From contig CAWHMS010000001.1 in assembly GCA_963830495.1 (NCBI GenBank), forward strand, positions 1-64,000: DNA of 64,000 nucleotides, read 5' to 3'. Shown one piece after another: positions 1 through 9,209 of this stretch. Both the position numbers and the translations under genes were made by a program. The DNA is from CAWHMS01 sp963830495 (GTDB taxonomy: Bacteria; Actinomycetota; Actinomycetes; Propionibacteriales; Nocardioidaceae). Numbering within the stretch: the first letter of the stretch is position 1; every line of letters begins with the position of its first letter. The notes beneath the pieces were generated by a model that was not told the origin of the DNA, ran no database searches, and saw nothing but the letters and a program-made list of their open reading frames with translations.

Positions 1-1761
1 GGCGCCGTGGGCGCTGCGGGCCGCGACGGCTGCGGAACGCTCCGGTGCCTTCACGGCGGGACTGCGACGGCTCGAGCGCGTGGTCGCGGCTGCCCGCGAG
101 ATCGACCTGCCCGAGCGTGAGCTGGTCTCGGTGCTGCGGCGAGCAGCCGGGGCGGCCCACTACCCAGGAGCCAGGCCAGCGCGCTCGGGCACGTCGACGC
201 GGCTCTCGACCTGATCCCCGAGGACCTTCTACGACCCCGACCAGCTGGTCGGGGTGCTCGCGCTGCGTTGCGCGGTCCTGGTTGCCCTCGGTGATGTCTC
301 CGGGGCCGGCGAGCAGGACGAGGCCGTCCGCGCGGTGCCAGTTCTCGACCGGCGTACACGACGACGTCCGCGCCGACCTGCTGGCGACGGTGGCCATGTC
401 CCAGGGCCTCAGCGGCCAGGTCGAGGACGCGCCGTTCGTCGCAGGAGGCTGTGACGGCGGCGTCGCGCTCCGGCAACCAGCGACTGGTCGCGCGGGCGGC
501 GGCTCCAGCTCGGCAGCTGGGAGCCGACCACTGGCCCGCAGCAGGTCGCGATCGACCTGGTGAGTGACGCGCTGGAACGTGCGCGGGCGGTCGGCGACGT
601 CGACACGGTGGCGCACGCAGGGGGTGAGCCTGAGCGACCGGCTCCTGCGCATCGGACGGCTCGAGGAGGCCGTTCGGGTGGCCGACGAGGCGCTTGACGC
701 GTTGGCCACGATGGCCGAAGGACGGCACTGGCTGGCCGACATGATCATCGGCAACGGCAGCCAGGCCCTGATCGAGCTGGGTCGCTGGGACGAGGCGATG
801 ACGCTCCTGGACCAGTCGTGCATCGAGATCGACGGGGCGGGAGCTCCAGGGCAACTGCCCGCGCGGGGCTGAAGGTCGCCCTCGGTGCCCTCGATGAGGC
901 AGAGGCCGAGCTGCTGGCACTGGCGTCGCTGCAACGTCACGACCGACCACAGTTCGGCCTGGAGTACGACGACATCCTCGTGGAGCTACTGCTCTGGCAG
1001 CGGCGCCCTGCGGACGCGCTCGATGCGGTCGCCCAGGGTGCACACCGCCGTCGACGCCATCACGTGGCAGGAGCGAGGGCGACCCCTCACGGTGCGCGCC
1101 CTGCGAGCCAGCGCGGACCTGGCCAAGGTCAGCCGCCGGCGCCATGACGCCGAGGGCGCCGAGTCAGCTGTTGCGTCCGGCCTCGGCCTGGGGCGTAGTC
1201 GCCACGGACGTGCTCGCTGACGCGCCCGCGCTCCGGGCGGTGCCACCGCCGAGCTGGCCCGGCTCACCAGGGCGACCCGGACCCGGCCATGTGGGCGGCG
1301 GCAGCGACGGCCTGGGGAGACGAGCGGCCCTTCCCGCGTGCGTACGCCAGGTGGCGTGAGGCCGAGGCGATGCTGGACAACGGCCGACCACGTTCGATTG
1401 CGGAGCCGGTGCTGCAGGAAGCCGTGTCCGTCGCGCGTCAGCTGGGGGCAGGCTGCCTGCTCGGCGAGCTGGAGAGCCTGGCACGTAGGGCCCGGACAGA
1501 GCTGCGCGACAACCCCCACCCGTCCACCGCGTTGCGGCGCCGGGCGGGTTGAGCCCGAGAGAGATCCAGGTCCTGCGACTGCTTCACCGAGGGCCGGACG
1601 AACCGCGAGATCGGTGAGCTGCTCTTCATCAGCCCCAAGAACGGCCAGCGTCCACGTCACGCACGGGTTACAGGAAGCTCAGCGTCACGAACCGGGTGCA
1701 GGCGGCGTCGGTCGCCCACCGGCTCGGGCTCGTGGACGAGGTCAGGACCGGCTACAGGTAG
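1..1761 (+). pseudogene. LuxR-type transcriptional regulator, 3' part, multiply frameshifted
   Basis: The gene enters from the left edge. In alternating frames it reads as helical TPR-like repeats (for example DRLLRIGRLEEAVRVADEAL near 630-690) and ends with a LuxR-type helix-turn-helix at about 1550-1730: SPREIQVLRLL, then NREIGELLFIS in a shifted frame, then a frame ending at the TAG at 1759-1761. This is the layout of large AAA/TPR LuxR (LAL/MalT-like) activators. At least five frame changes are needed. The same density is seen in the next gene, so sequence error is as likely as true decay. The N-terminal ATPase part lies outside the window. Confidence 0.6.
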
Positions 1762-1778
1762 CCGGCCCGCGCGCTGGG

Positions 1779-1877
1779 TCAGAGGCCGCGACCGCTGCGT
1801 CCGCGGCTGCGCAGGGCAGGCACGACGAACATGATCACGACGACGACGAGGGCGATGAGCAGCAGGATCTTGAGCAT
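1779..1877 (-). CDS. 32-residue single-pass membrane protein
   Basis: This is a short reading frame with a good ribosome binding site (AAGGACGG just before ATG). The peptide starts MLKILLLIALVVVVIMFVV, one hydrophobic helix, and ends in a basic tail rich in Arg, Ser and Gly, so an N-out/C-in or tail-anchored topology is plausible. It lies alone between the end of the LuxR-type gene and the aminotransferase and points the same way as the latter, whose stop is about 85 bases upstream. No family is recognised. The reading frame is clean although the surrounding DNA is full of frameshifts. Its function is unknown. Confidence 0.5.
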   Translation of the reverse strand: MLKILLLIALVVVVIMFVVPALRSRGRSGRGL

Positions 1878-1960
1878 GGTCCGTCCTTGGGTTTGCTGGG
1901 GTGACGTGGCCCCCTAGATGCCCCGGCCGTCGGCCGTCACACCCGCAGAACGTGGGCGGC

Positions 1961-3695
1961 TCAGGCCTTGAGGCAGGCCGCGGGCAGTGGAACCACCGCA
2001 GCTGTTCGAAGTCGGCCGAGACGAGGCCGACCGTCACCGGCGCGTGGGTCGTCTCGTCGACGGCCGCCTGCGCGAAGATGCGGCGCGCCTCGTCGAGGTA
2101 GCCGGCCAGCGCCGACTCGGGCACCGGCTCGTCGTGGCTGGGGTAGGTCATCGCGCCGGTGGCCTCGTCGTAGGCGACCTGGTCCAGCCGCAGCGGCGGC
2201 TCGACCGGGCCGGCGCGGTGCCGCCAGAGCCCGGTCGCCGGGTCGAAGCGGTAGTCGGGCAGCAGCCGCCAGCCGTGCGTCGGCGACCAGCGACACCGCC
2301 TCGACGATGTACTCGAGCACCGGCTCGGAGATGAAGTAGTTGAAGTTGACCCGCACCCAGCCCGGCTTGATGCCCTCGCAGCCGCCGGCGATCTCGCCGC
2401 TCGAACTCGTGCGAGCGCTCGAGGTCGATGCCGAGCAGCCGGTGGCCGTAGGGCCCGGCGCACGAGCAGCCGCCGCGCGACTGGATGCCGAACAGGTCGT
2501 TGAGCAGGGCGACGACGAAGTTGTGGTGCAGGTAGCGGCCGCCGTCGGCTCGCTGCGGACGACGAACGACACGATCGAGAGCCGTTCGGCGTCGAGGTTG
2601 CCGAGGATCTCGATGGTCGGGTGGGTCTGCCAGGCCGTCGACCGCCCGGCGCAGAGCAGCTCTCCTCGCGGGCCCGGATGACGTCGACGCCGACCGCCTC
2701 CTTGAGCTGGAAGACCAGCCCGGCCCGGATCGACTCGACGATCGCGGGCGTGCCGCCCTCCTCGCGGTGCGCGGGGTCGTCGAGGTAGCGGTGCTCGAGC
2801 GGGTTGACGTAGGCGACGGTGCCGCCCCCGGGCACGACCGGCACGCGGTTGGTCAGCAGCTCGCGGCGTACGACCAGCACGCCGGGCGTGCCGGGCCCGC
2901 CGATGAACTTGTGCGGCGAGATGAAGACCGCGTCCTTGTGGCACGGCGGGTGCTCGTCGCACGTCGCGTTCATCTCGATGTCGACGTACGGCGCGGCCGC
3001 GGCGAAGTCCCAGAACGACAGCGCGCCGTGGCGGTGCAGCAGGTCGGCGATGCCGATGGGTGTCGGTGACGATGCCGGTCACGTTGGACGCCGCCGAGAA
3101 CGAGCCGATCAGCAGCGGCCGGTCGGCGTACTCGACGAGGCGCGTCTCGAGGCATCGACGGTCGATGTGGCCGTCGCGGTCCTCGGGGATCGTCGACGAC
3201 GTCGCAGATCGACTCACGCCAGGGCAGCTCGTTGGAGTGGTGCTCGAAGGGGCCGATGAAGACGACCGGTCGCTCGTCGGCGGGGATCTGTGCCGACAGC
3301 CCGTAGCGGTCGTCGAGCGTCGGCGGGGATGCGCAGCCCGAGGATGCCGATCAGCTTGTCGATCGCGCCGGTCGACGCCCGAGCCGCAGAAGATGACGAC
3401 GGTCTCGTCGTCGCCGCCGACCGCGTCGCGGACGATGCGCCGGGCGTCCTCACGCAGCCGGGTGGTCTGCAGCCCGGTGCCGCTCGACTCGGTGTGGGTG
3501 TTGGCGTAGCGAGGCAGCACCTCGTCGCGGATGAAGTCCTCGATGAAGGTCAGCGCGCGCCCGCTCGCCGTGTAGTCGGCGTAGGTCACGCGCCGCGGGC
3601 CGTACGGGCCCATGCATCACCTGGTCGTCGCCGATCACCGACTCGCGGATGCGGGCGATCAGCGGGCTCTCGGTCGGGTCAGTCACGTCTCTCAC
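1961..3695 (-). CDS. Class V aminotransferase-fold PLP enzyme (frameshifted)
   Basis: Read in alternating frames, this encodes a protein of about 570 residues of the class V aminotransferase/cysteine desulfurase fold. It starts MRDVTDPTESPLIARIRESV. Then come YADYTASGRALTFIEDFI, the PLP-lysine segment FISPHKFIGGPGTPGVL, and the C-terminal segment GWVRVNFNYFISEPVLEYIV. The last frame ends CLKA at 1961. At least five single-base frame changes break it, the first just after residue 26. All domain landmarks survive in order, so the gene was recently or is actually intact. The substrate cannot be told from the sequence. Confidence 0.7.
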
Positions 3696-3882
3696 CGTAG
3701 GCCGTTCAGACGCACTCGGTTGACTTTCCTAGCTCAGAGCAGGCTGAGATCGGGCACCTAGGCGCTCCACTCGGCTCCGATCCGATCAGGATTCGAGAAG
3801 CACCGCTTTGTCGACGGACCTAACCTTTCAGCGGAAGGCCGGCACCGCGCCGATCCCCCCAAGCGTCGAAAGGAAGCACGCC

Positions 3883-4329
3883 ATGCCAGCGAAGACCAAG
3901 ACCGGATCCGACGGCTTCAGCCCCGAGGAACGCGCCGCGATGAAGGAGCGCGCCGCAGAGCTGCGCGCCGAAGGCAAGAAGGGTGCCAAGCAGGCCGACG
4001 GCCTGCAGGATCTCCTGGACAAGATCGCGGCGATGGCGCCGGATGATCGTGCTCTCGCCGAGCGAGTGCACGTGACGGTTACCTCGGCCGCCCCCGACCT
4101 GTTGCCCAAGACCTGGTACGGCATGCCCGCCTACACGAACGCGGACGGCAAGGTCGTCGTCTTCTTCCAGGACTCGGGCAAGTTCAGCTACCGGTACTCG
4201 ACCCTCGGCTTCCAGGACTCGGCGAATCTCGACGACGGTGACCTGTGGCCGGTTGCCTACGCGCTGACGAAGTGGACCCCCAAGGTGGAGAAGAAGGTCG
4301 TCGAGCTGGTGAAGGCTGCCGCCTCCTGA
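3883..4329 (+). CDS. DUF1801 (YdhG-like) domain protein
   Basis: This 148-residue soluble protein has a Lys/Glu/Ala-rich N-terminus (about residues 1-45) followed by a DUF1801/YdhG-like fold. Visible landmarks are LLPKTWYGMPAYTNADGK and VVVFFQDSGKFSYRYSTLGF. The ATG at 3883 is preceded by GAAAGGAAG, a good ribosome binding site, so the longer frame from 3808 is not needed. Relatives have been compared to frataxin-like iron chaperones, but the role is not settled. It stands as a single gene. Confidence 0.75.
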   Translation: MPAKTKTGSDGFSPEERAAMKERAAELRAEGKKGAKQADGLQDLLDKIAAMAPDDRALAERVHVTVTSAAPDLLPKTWYGMPAYTNADGKVVVFFQDSGKFSYRYSTLGFQDSANLDDGDLWPVAYALTKWTPKVEKKVVELVKAAAS

Positions 4330-4365
4330 CGGTGGCACCACCGTTCGGGGCGATAGCGTGATCTG

Positions 4366-4646
4366 GTGATCATCTGGCTCAACGGCGGCTTCGGATCGGG
4401 GAAGACGACGCTCGCCGAAGAGCTGCACCGGCGGCTCCGGGACGCGGTCGTGTACGACCCGGAGGACGTCGGCCTGACGCTGTGGAAATAGATACCGCCC
4501 AACGGCGATTTCCAGCACCTGGCGAGCTGGCGTGAGCTGGTCGTCGCGACGGCGCTGTCGCTGCGCAGGCACCACGCCAAGACACTGATCGTCCCGATGT
4601 GGCCGACCAGGTGCTGGCGGCGGCCGGCTTGAGCCAGGTTCGCTGA
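4366..4646 (+). pseudogene. Truncated P-loop ATPase fragment, tunicamycin-resistance-like
   Basis: From GTG at 4366 the frame reads VIIWLNGGFGSGKTTLAEEL, a clear Walker A motif of the small AAA/kinase family that includes tunicamycin-resistance proteins. It then hits an in-frame TAG at about 4489, after GLTLWK. The same frame continues with family-like sequence (DFQHLASWRELVVATALSLR) and shifts frame near 4597. It ends at the TGA at 4644-4646, after about 93 codons, roughly half the usual length. The C-terminal lid and substrate region is absent. This looks like a genuine remnant. Confidence 0.7.
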
Positions 4647-4693
4647 GCTGCTGCACTCAGAGCAGGCCGAGCTGCGGATCTGCCCGGAGTTGC

Positions 4694-5953
4694 TCAGCTG
4701 GCGTCCTCCAGCGAGCGGACACCGGGGATCGGCGACGGCAGCAGCCAGAGAAAGGCCATCGCACCACCGATGGCGGCTACCAGCAGCGTGGGGCGGACAC
4801 CGAGCCAGGTGCCGAGCGCCCCGCCTGCCACCGCACCGAGCGGCCGGATGCCGTAGTTCACGGCGGTGAAGGCGCCGGCGACGCGGCTGCGCAGAGCGTC
4901 GGGGATGACGCTGGTCTGCAGGGCGTTCAGGTTCACGTCGAAGAGCATCACGCCCACGCTCGACAGCAGCTCGGCGAGCGCGAGGGCGCCCAGCCGCCAC
5001 CACACCGGGCCGCCGGCCAGCGCCGCCAGCGCGATCGGCGCGGGGAACAGGATGGCTCCGACCACGATGGTGCGGCCGACTCCGATGCGCCGGGACACGA
5101 CCGGTGCGAGCACGGCGCCGAGCAGGCCGCCTACCGCTCCGATGCCGAAGGCGATCCCGATCAGACCGGAGGACAGGTCCAGCGAGCGGCTCGCGAACAG
5201 CACGAGCAGGGCGCCGGACATGAAGGTGAAGAAGTTGACCGTGGTGGCGCAGCCGAGGCTGGCCCGCAGAACGGGGTGGCGCAGCACGAACCGCAGCCCT
5301 TCCTTGGCCCGATGTGCCATCGACGTCGTCGGCTCACCGTCGTCGAGCGGTCGCTCTGTGACCGGGATGCGGCCTAGGAAGATCGCCGAGACGAGGAACG
5401 TCATGGCGTCGATGAGCACCGCGATCGGCGCCGTCAGGATCTGGATCAGCACGCCGCCCACGGCCGGCCCGGCGATGTAGGAGATCGAGCGCGTTGCGCT
5501 GAGCTTGCTGTTCGCCTCGATGTAGTGCCAGCGGGGAACGAGCGATACGAAGAACGGTGGGTTGGCCATGTTGAACAGCACCTGGCCCACGCCGGTCAGC
5601 AGCGCGACGGCGTACAGCTGTCCCAACGTCACCGCGTCGAACAGGTAGGCGATCGGCAGGGTGAGCAGAACGACAGCGCGGATGACGTCGGCGACTACCA
5701 GCAGGCGCCGCTTGCGTTGTTGGTGGTCGACCCAGGCTCCGAGAAACAGTGCGAGCAAGTTCGGCAGCCAGACAGCGGCGGTCAGCAGCGCGACCTCGCT
5801 CGGGCTGGCGTGCAGGGCGACGACGGCGATCAGCGGCAGCGCCAGCTCGGTGATGCGGTCACCGAACTGCGAGACGCCTTGGGCCGCCCACAAGGAGCGG
5901 AACGGGCGGTTGTGCCACAGCGACTCGGGCGCCGCGACGTCGACGGTGCTCAT
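4694..5953 (-). CDS. MFS transporter, DHA3/EntS-like
   Basis: This 419-residue inner-membrane protein has about twelve hydrophobic helices and the N-terminal pattern of the MFS_3 (enterobactin exporter-like) group. RPFRSLWAAQGVSQFGDRITE precedes helix 1, and the A-motif-like loop DHQQRKRR follows helix 2. It probably exports a small hydrophobic or siderophore-like compound by proton antiport. Its ATG overlaps the stop of the upstream ArsR-type gene by 4 nt (ATGA), so the two are co-translated. Expression should follow the operator pair upstream of that regulator. The substrate is unknown. Confidence 0.85.
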   Translation of the reverse strand: MSTVDVAAPESLWHNRPFRSLWAAQGVSQFGDRITELALPLIAVVALHASPSEVALLTAAVWLPNLLALFLGAWVDHQQRKRRLLVVADVIRAVVLLTLPIAYLFDAVTLGQLYAVALLTGVGQVLFNMANPPFFVSLVPRWHYIEANSKLSATRSISYIAGPAVGGVLIQILTAPIAVLIDAMTFLVSAIFLGRIPVTERPLDDGEPTTSMAHRAKEGLRFVLRHPVLRASLGCATTVNFFTFMSGALLVLFASRSLDLSSGLIGIAFGIGAVGGLLGAVLAPVVSRRIGVGRTIVVGAILFPAPIALAALAGGPVWWRLGALALAELLSSVGVMLFDVNLNALQTSVIPDALRSRVAGAFTAVNYGIRPLGAVAGGALGTWLGVRPTLLVAAIGGAMAFLWLLPSPIPGVRSLEDAS

Positions 5954-6561
5954 GAGCCCGCCTCGTGGCCGTCGGTCTCGGCGGCGTCCGCGCCCTCCGG
6001 CATCGTGTAGCGCATCAGCCTTACGCCGCGTCCGTCGGCGGGACGGTCGGCTGCGTCGCGCGTCACGTAGGGCGCAAGCAGCGCCTCGATCGCCTGCTCG
6101 ATCGTGTCGAGCTCGTCGGCGCTGAGAACGACCCGGGTGTTGGCCAGGCCGCCCAGCCGGCGCCAGGGCTGCTCGAGGTGCGGCTCGACCTCGGTCAGCC
6201 AGGTACGAGGCAGGTGCTCGTACTGGCTGAACATCTGGTTTCCGAGGACGCGAGCCGCTGCTTCGCTCTCGGCGTCACCGGAGGCCTCGAACCGGAACCC
6301 GCGCGCCGTCGCCTCCCACCAGCGCTGCCGGCGGTCCGGGCCGGCGTCGCTGTCGCGCACCAGACCGAAGCCGGCCAGGTGGCGCAGGTGCCAGCTGGTG
6401 ACCGAAGGAGTCGCCCCCACGGTGGGGGAGAGCTGGGTGGCGGTGGCCGGGCCGTGCCGCTGCAGCTGGTCGAGGATGGCCAGCCGGACCGGGTGGGCCA
6501 GCGCACGCATCGCCTGGGGATCGGAGAGCTCGATGTCGCCGAGCGGGTTCTTCGGAGCCAT
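5950..6561 (-). CDS. ArsR-family winged-helix repressor
   Basis: This 203-residue protein has an N-terminal winged helix at about residues 10-90 (DPQAMRALAHPVRLAILDQL, then the recognition region TPSVTSWHLRHLAGFGLV). It carries a longer C-terminal part of unknown fold. No cysteine metal site is seen, so a drug or other organic effector is more likely than a metal. The ATG at 6561 is preferred. A longer frame from 6597 would run through the palindromic operator. The downstream MFS gene overlaps by 4 nt, which makes this the likely local regulator of efflux. Confidence 0.85.
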   Translation of the reverse strand: MAPKNPLGDIELSDPQAMRALAHPVRLAILDQLQRHGPATATQLSPTVGATPSVTSWHLRHLAGFGLVRDSDAGPDRRQRWWEATARGFRFEASGDAESEAAARVLGNQMFSQYEHLPRTWLTEVEPHLEQPWRRLGGLANTRVVLSADELDTIEQAIEALLAPYVTRDAADRPADGRGVRLMRYTMPEGADAAETDGHEAGS

Positions 6562-6564
6562 ATC

Positions 6565-6603
6565 TGAGAGTGTCCTCTCACATAACGTGAGAGTCAACTC
6601 TCA
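6565..6603. promoter_or_regulatory. Double palindromic operator of the ArsR-MFS operon
   Basis: Two perfect copies of the 16-bp palindrome TGAGAG-N4-CTCTCA lie at 6565-6580 and 6588-6603, with centres 23 bp apart. Together they form a nested palindrome centred at 6584. The first copy begins 4 nt upstream of the regulator's ATG and overlaps its ribosome binding site (AGAGGA). A bound repressor would therefore block both promoter and translation start. Assignment to the adjacent ArsR protein is inference from position. Confidence 0.75.
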
Positions 6604-6678
6604 GGTTTCGAACCAGGTCCCGGGGTACGCGCGCCGGACAGCGACGACCACGGCCATCGACTCGGTGACGCGGTCCTG

Positions 6679-7716
6679 TCAGCCGACCAGCGCGTCGAGC
6701 GCCGCGTCGACGTCCGCCTCAGTCGAGTAGAGGTGGAACGATGCGCGCACTGCCCCGGCTCGGCTGGCAGCGCGAATCCCGGCTCGCTCCGGCTCCTCCC
6801 GGGCACCCTCGACGGTCGTCGACACGATGGCCGTCCCGCCGGGCGGCAACCCGAGGCCTGCACGGAACCGGTCGGCCAGCGCCACGTCGTACGCCCTGAT
6901 CTGCTCGATGCCGATCTGCTCCAGCAGTTCGAGGACAGGCGCGGTGCCCACCCAGCTGAACCACGCCGGCGAGACGTCGAACCGCCGGGCGTCCCTCGCG
7001 AGCCGCAGCGGCGGGCCGTAGTACGACGTGTGGACGTCGGCGCCGGCGTACCAACCGGCATTGATCGGCCGGAGCCGCTCCTGCAGCCGCTCGGACAGCG
7101 CGAGGAACCCCGTGCCTCGCGGCGACATCAGCCACTTGTAGCCGGTGCAGACGAACGCGTCGACCTGGCTCGCGTCCGCCGGCAGCCAGCCGACGGCCTG
7201 GCTGCCGTCGACAGCGACAAGGGCGTCGACCGACCGGGCCGCAGCGATGATCTCGTCCAGCGCTGCGATCTCGCCGTCGGCCGACTGGACCAGGCTGGTC
7301 GCGACCAGGGCGGTGCCCGGGGTGATCTCGTCGAGCAGCCGGTCAGTGGGGACCGTGAGTACCTGGACGCCGCGGTCCTCCTGCACCAGCCAAGGGAACA
7401 GGTTCGAGGTGAACTCGACTTCCGGGACGACGACCCGCGCACCGTCGGGGAGCGACGCCGCCACCATGCCGAGCATTTCGGAGACCGTGCCGCCGACCGC
7501 GACCAGGGTCGGCTCCACCTGCACGAGGCGGGCGAACGCCCGGCGGGCCCGCTCGGTCGACTCGCCCCACGGCTCCCAGCTGTCGGAGCCGCGCCGCCAC
7601 ACCTCGAGTGCCTGCTGCAGCTCGTCCCAGGCGGGCTTGGGCGGCAGTCCGTAGCTCGCGGTGTTGAGCCAGCCCGGCTCCGGGTCCCAGAGGGCGCGCG
7701 CATCGGCGAGGTCCAT
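6679..7716 (-). CDS. Class V aminotransferase-fold PLP enzyme
   Basis: This intact 345-residue fold-type I PLP enzyme shows the substrate-side start PGWLNTASYGLPP, the aspartate segment ALVAVDGSQAVGW that pairs with the PLP ring nitrogen, and the Schiff-base lysine segment VCTGYKWLMSPRGTGFL near residue 190. Its length and motifs fit the class V group (cysteine desulfurase/isopenicillin epimerase-like). It ends about 75 bases from the efflux operator and is transcribed toward it, so read-through into arsR is possible. The substrate is unknown. Apart from the fold it is not obviously related to the frameshifted enzyme at 1961-3695. Confidence 0.8.
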   Translation of the reverse strand: MDLADARALWDPEPGWLNTASYGLPPKPAWDELQQALEVWRRGSDSWEPWGESTERARRAFARLVQVEPTLVAVGGTVSEMLGMVAASLPDGARVVVPEVEFTSNLFPWLVQEDRGVQVLTVPTDRLLDEITPGTALVATSLVQSADGEIAALDEIIAAARSVDALVAVDGSQAVGWLPADASQVDAFVCTGYKWLMSPRGTGFLALSERLQERLRPINAGWYAGADVHTSYYGPPLRLARDARRFDVSPAWFSWVGTAPVLELLEQIGIEQIRAYDVALADRFRAGLGLPPGGTAIVSTTVEGAREEPERAGIRAASRAGAVRASFHLYSTEADVDAALDALVG

Positions 7717-7803
7717 GCCCCGATCCTGCCCGGTTGCCGATCTCGATCGCCCAAGGGCCCGATGGCACGGCCCTACGGCCGAGATCGGGATGAACCAACC
7801 AGG

Positions 7804-8853
7804 TCAGGCGAAGGCAGGCATGACCTTGTCGTGGACGAGCTGCAGCTGGGTGTTGACGTCGGGGACTCCCTCGATCTCGCGTCCCATCAGAGCCTTCACC
7901 AGCGCCTTGTCCGTGATGGCGAGGATCAGGTGGTTGACGCCGGCGGCCGCGATCTCGTTCTGCATCTTCTCGACGCACTCCTCCGGGGTGCCCGCCACGG
8001 ACAGGCGCTCCGCGAGGTCGGGGGTGGTCAGCTCGATGCCCTTGGCCATGTCGCCGGCCCCGATGGCCTCGATGATCGGCGCCACCTCCGCGGGGTCGAC
8101 GCCGTTGCGCTTGAGCTGCTCGTGCGGCATCGAGGAGGCGTAGAGGCCGACCATGCTGCGCGCGGCGTCCTTGGCCACGGCACCGTCCTCGGCAACCGAG
8201 AAGACGATCCAGGCGCCGAGATCGAGATCTTGCACGTTCTTGCCGGCGCGCTCGGCGCCGATCGTGCAGTGCTTGATCATGTAGTCATAGGCCTCGCGGG
8301 TGTAGCTGAGCGCATGGTGGCAACCGTCGGAGAACTCCGCGGCCGCTTCGAACGACTTCGGTCCGCGCATCGCGCCCATCTTGACCGGCAGCCGCTCCTG
8401 CACCGGCCGGGCGAACGTGAACAGGCCGCTGTACTTGAAGAACTCGCCGTCGTGGGTGATGGCGCCCTCGTCGAGCAGGGTCCGGATCACGTGGACCGCT
8501 TCCTTGACCCGCGAGAGCGGCTTCGTCTTGGCCCAGTCGATGTTGTACTCCGCGAGCAGGCCGAAGTTGCCGCTCGACACCGCGACCTCCGCCCGCCCGT
8601 CGGTCAGCTCGTCCAGCGTGGCGGCTGCCTGCGCGATCAGGGTCGGCTCGCGCAGCACGACGCCCGACACGCTCGGCCCCATCCGGATCTGGCTGGTCTG
8701 CGCGGCCGCCGCGGCGAACAGGAGCCAGAGGTCCTTGTGCCAGGTCTCGTCCGCGGCGTACACGGCGTAGAAGCCGAGCTCGTCTGCCTTCTTGATCGAG
8801 GACAGGGACTCGACCAGCGGGTAGTCCGCCAGCATCGCGTAGCTGAATCTCAT
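7804..8853 (-). CDS. LLM-class (luciferase-like) flavin/F420-dependent oxidoreductase
   Basis: This 349-residue bacterial luciferase-like TIM-barrel protein begins MRFSYAMLADYPLVESL. It has the typical strands YAVYAADETWHKDLW, IRMGPSVSGVVLREPTLIAQ and GRAEVAVSSGNFG, and the late segment VAGTPEECVEKM. Such enzymes reduce or oxygenate substrates with F420H2 or FMNH2. Sequence alone does not fix the cofactor, although F420 is usual in this kind of host. It is the last gene of a four-gene operon, and its ATG overlaps the preceding stop by 4 nt. Partnership with the upstream FAD and Fe-S proteins is implied. Confidence 0.85.
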   Translation of the reverse strand: MRFSYAMLADYPLVESLSSIKKADELGFYAVYAADETWHKDLWLLFAAAAAQTSQIRMGPSVSGVVLREPTLIAQAAATLDELTDGRAEVAVSSGNFGLLAEYNIDWAKTKPLSRVKEAVHVIRTLLDEGAITHDGEFFKYSGLFTFARPVQERLPVKMGAMRGPKSFEAAAEFSDGCHHALSYTREAYDYMIKHCTIGAERAGKNVQDLDLGAWIVFSVAEDGAVAKDAARSMVGLYASSMPHEQLKRNGVDPAEVAPIIEAIGAGDMAKGIELTTPDLAERLSVAGTPEECVEKMQNEIAAAGVNHLILAITDKALVKALMGREIEGVPDVNTQLQLVHDKVMPAFA

Positions 8854-9209
8854 GGTGACTCCTTCTCGAGAAACTCGGCCGGTTCAGGGTTCGTTCTCCG
8901 GGGCATCGCGGTCACGCTCCACCGTCCTCGGCCTGCGACCTCGGCCAGCAGCTTCGAGCCCGCCATGACCGTGGAGGCGAAGTGCCGGTGCATCCACTCG
9001 AGGTGGTCGCCCCGGCTGTTCATGATCCGCAGGCTGTCCCAGTTGGGGAACTCCTGCTGCAGCACCCAGCGCTCCATCAACCGCGGGTCGACCTCGAAGA
9101 GGTGCGGATGGGTGGTGAGGGCGACGTCCGAGACGCGGTCGGGACGCGGCGGCGTGTACTGCTCGTCGTAGCGGAAGCCGATCGGCGTGCCCACGGCCTC
9201 GTCGCTCAT
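8850..9209 (-). CDS. 119-residue protein of unknown function in redox operon
   Basis: No family is recognised. The protein begins MSDEAVGTPIGFRYDEQYTP and is rich in His, Trp and Arg (HPHLFEVDPRLMERWVLQQE, then GDHLEWMHRHF). No signal peptide or membrane helix is seen. The start at 9209 overlaps the upstream FAD-oxidase stop by 4 nt, and its own stop overlaps the LLM start by 4 nt. It is thus translationally coupled on both sides, which supports a real gene and a role with the two flavoenzymes, perhaps as a subunit or adaptor. The longer frame to 9371 only overlaps the neighbour. Confidence 0.7.
   Translation of the reverse strand: MSDEAVGTPIGFRYDEQYTPPRPDRVSDVALTTHPHLFEVDPRLMERWVLQQEFPNWDSLRIMNSRGDHLEWMHRHFASTVMAGSKLLAEVAGRGRWSVTAMPRRTNPEPAEFLEKESP

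Noticed and set aside
6733..9171. An 812-codon open frame on the plus strand
   Set aside because: It runs antisense to the aminotransferase and LLM genes, has no recognisable domain, and is explained by the high GC content of third codon positions.
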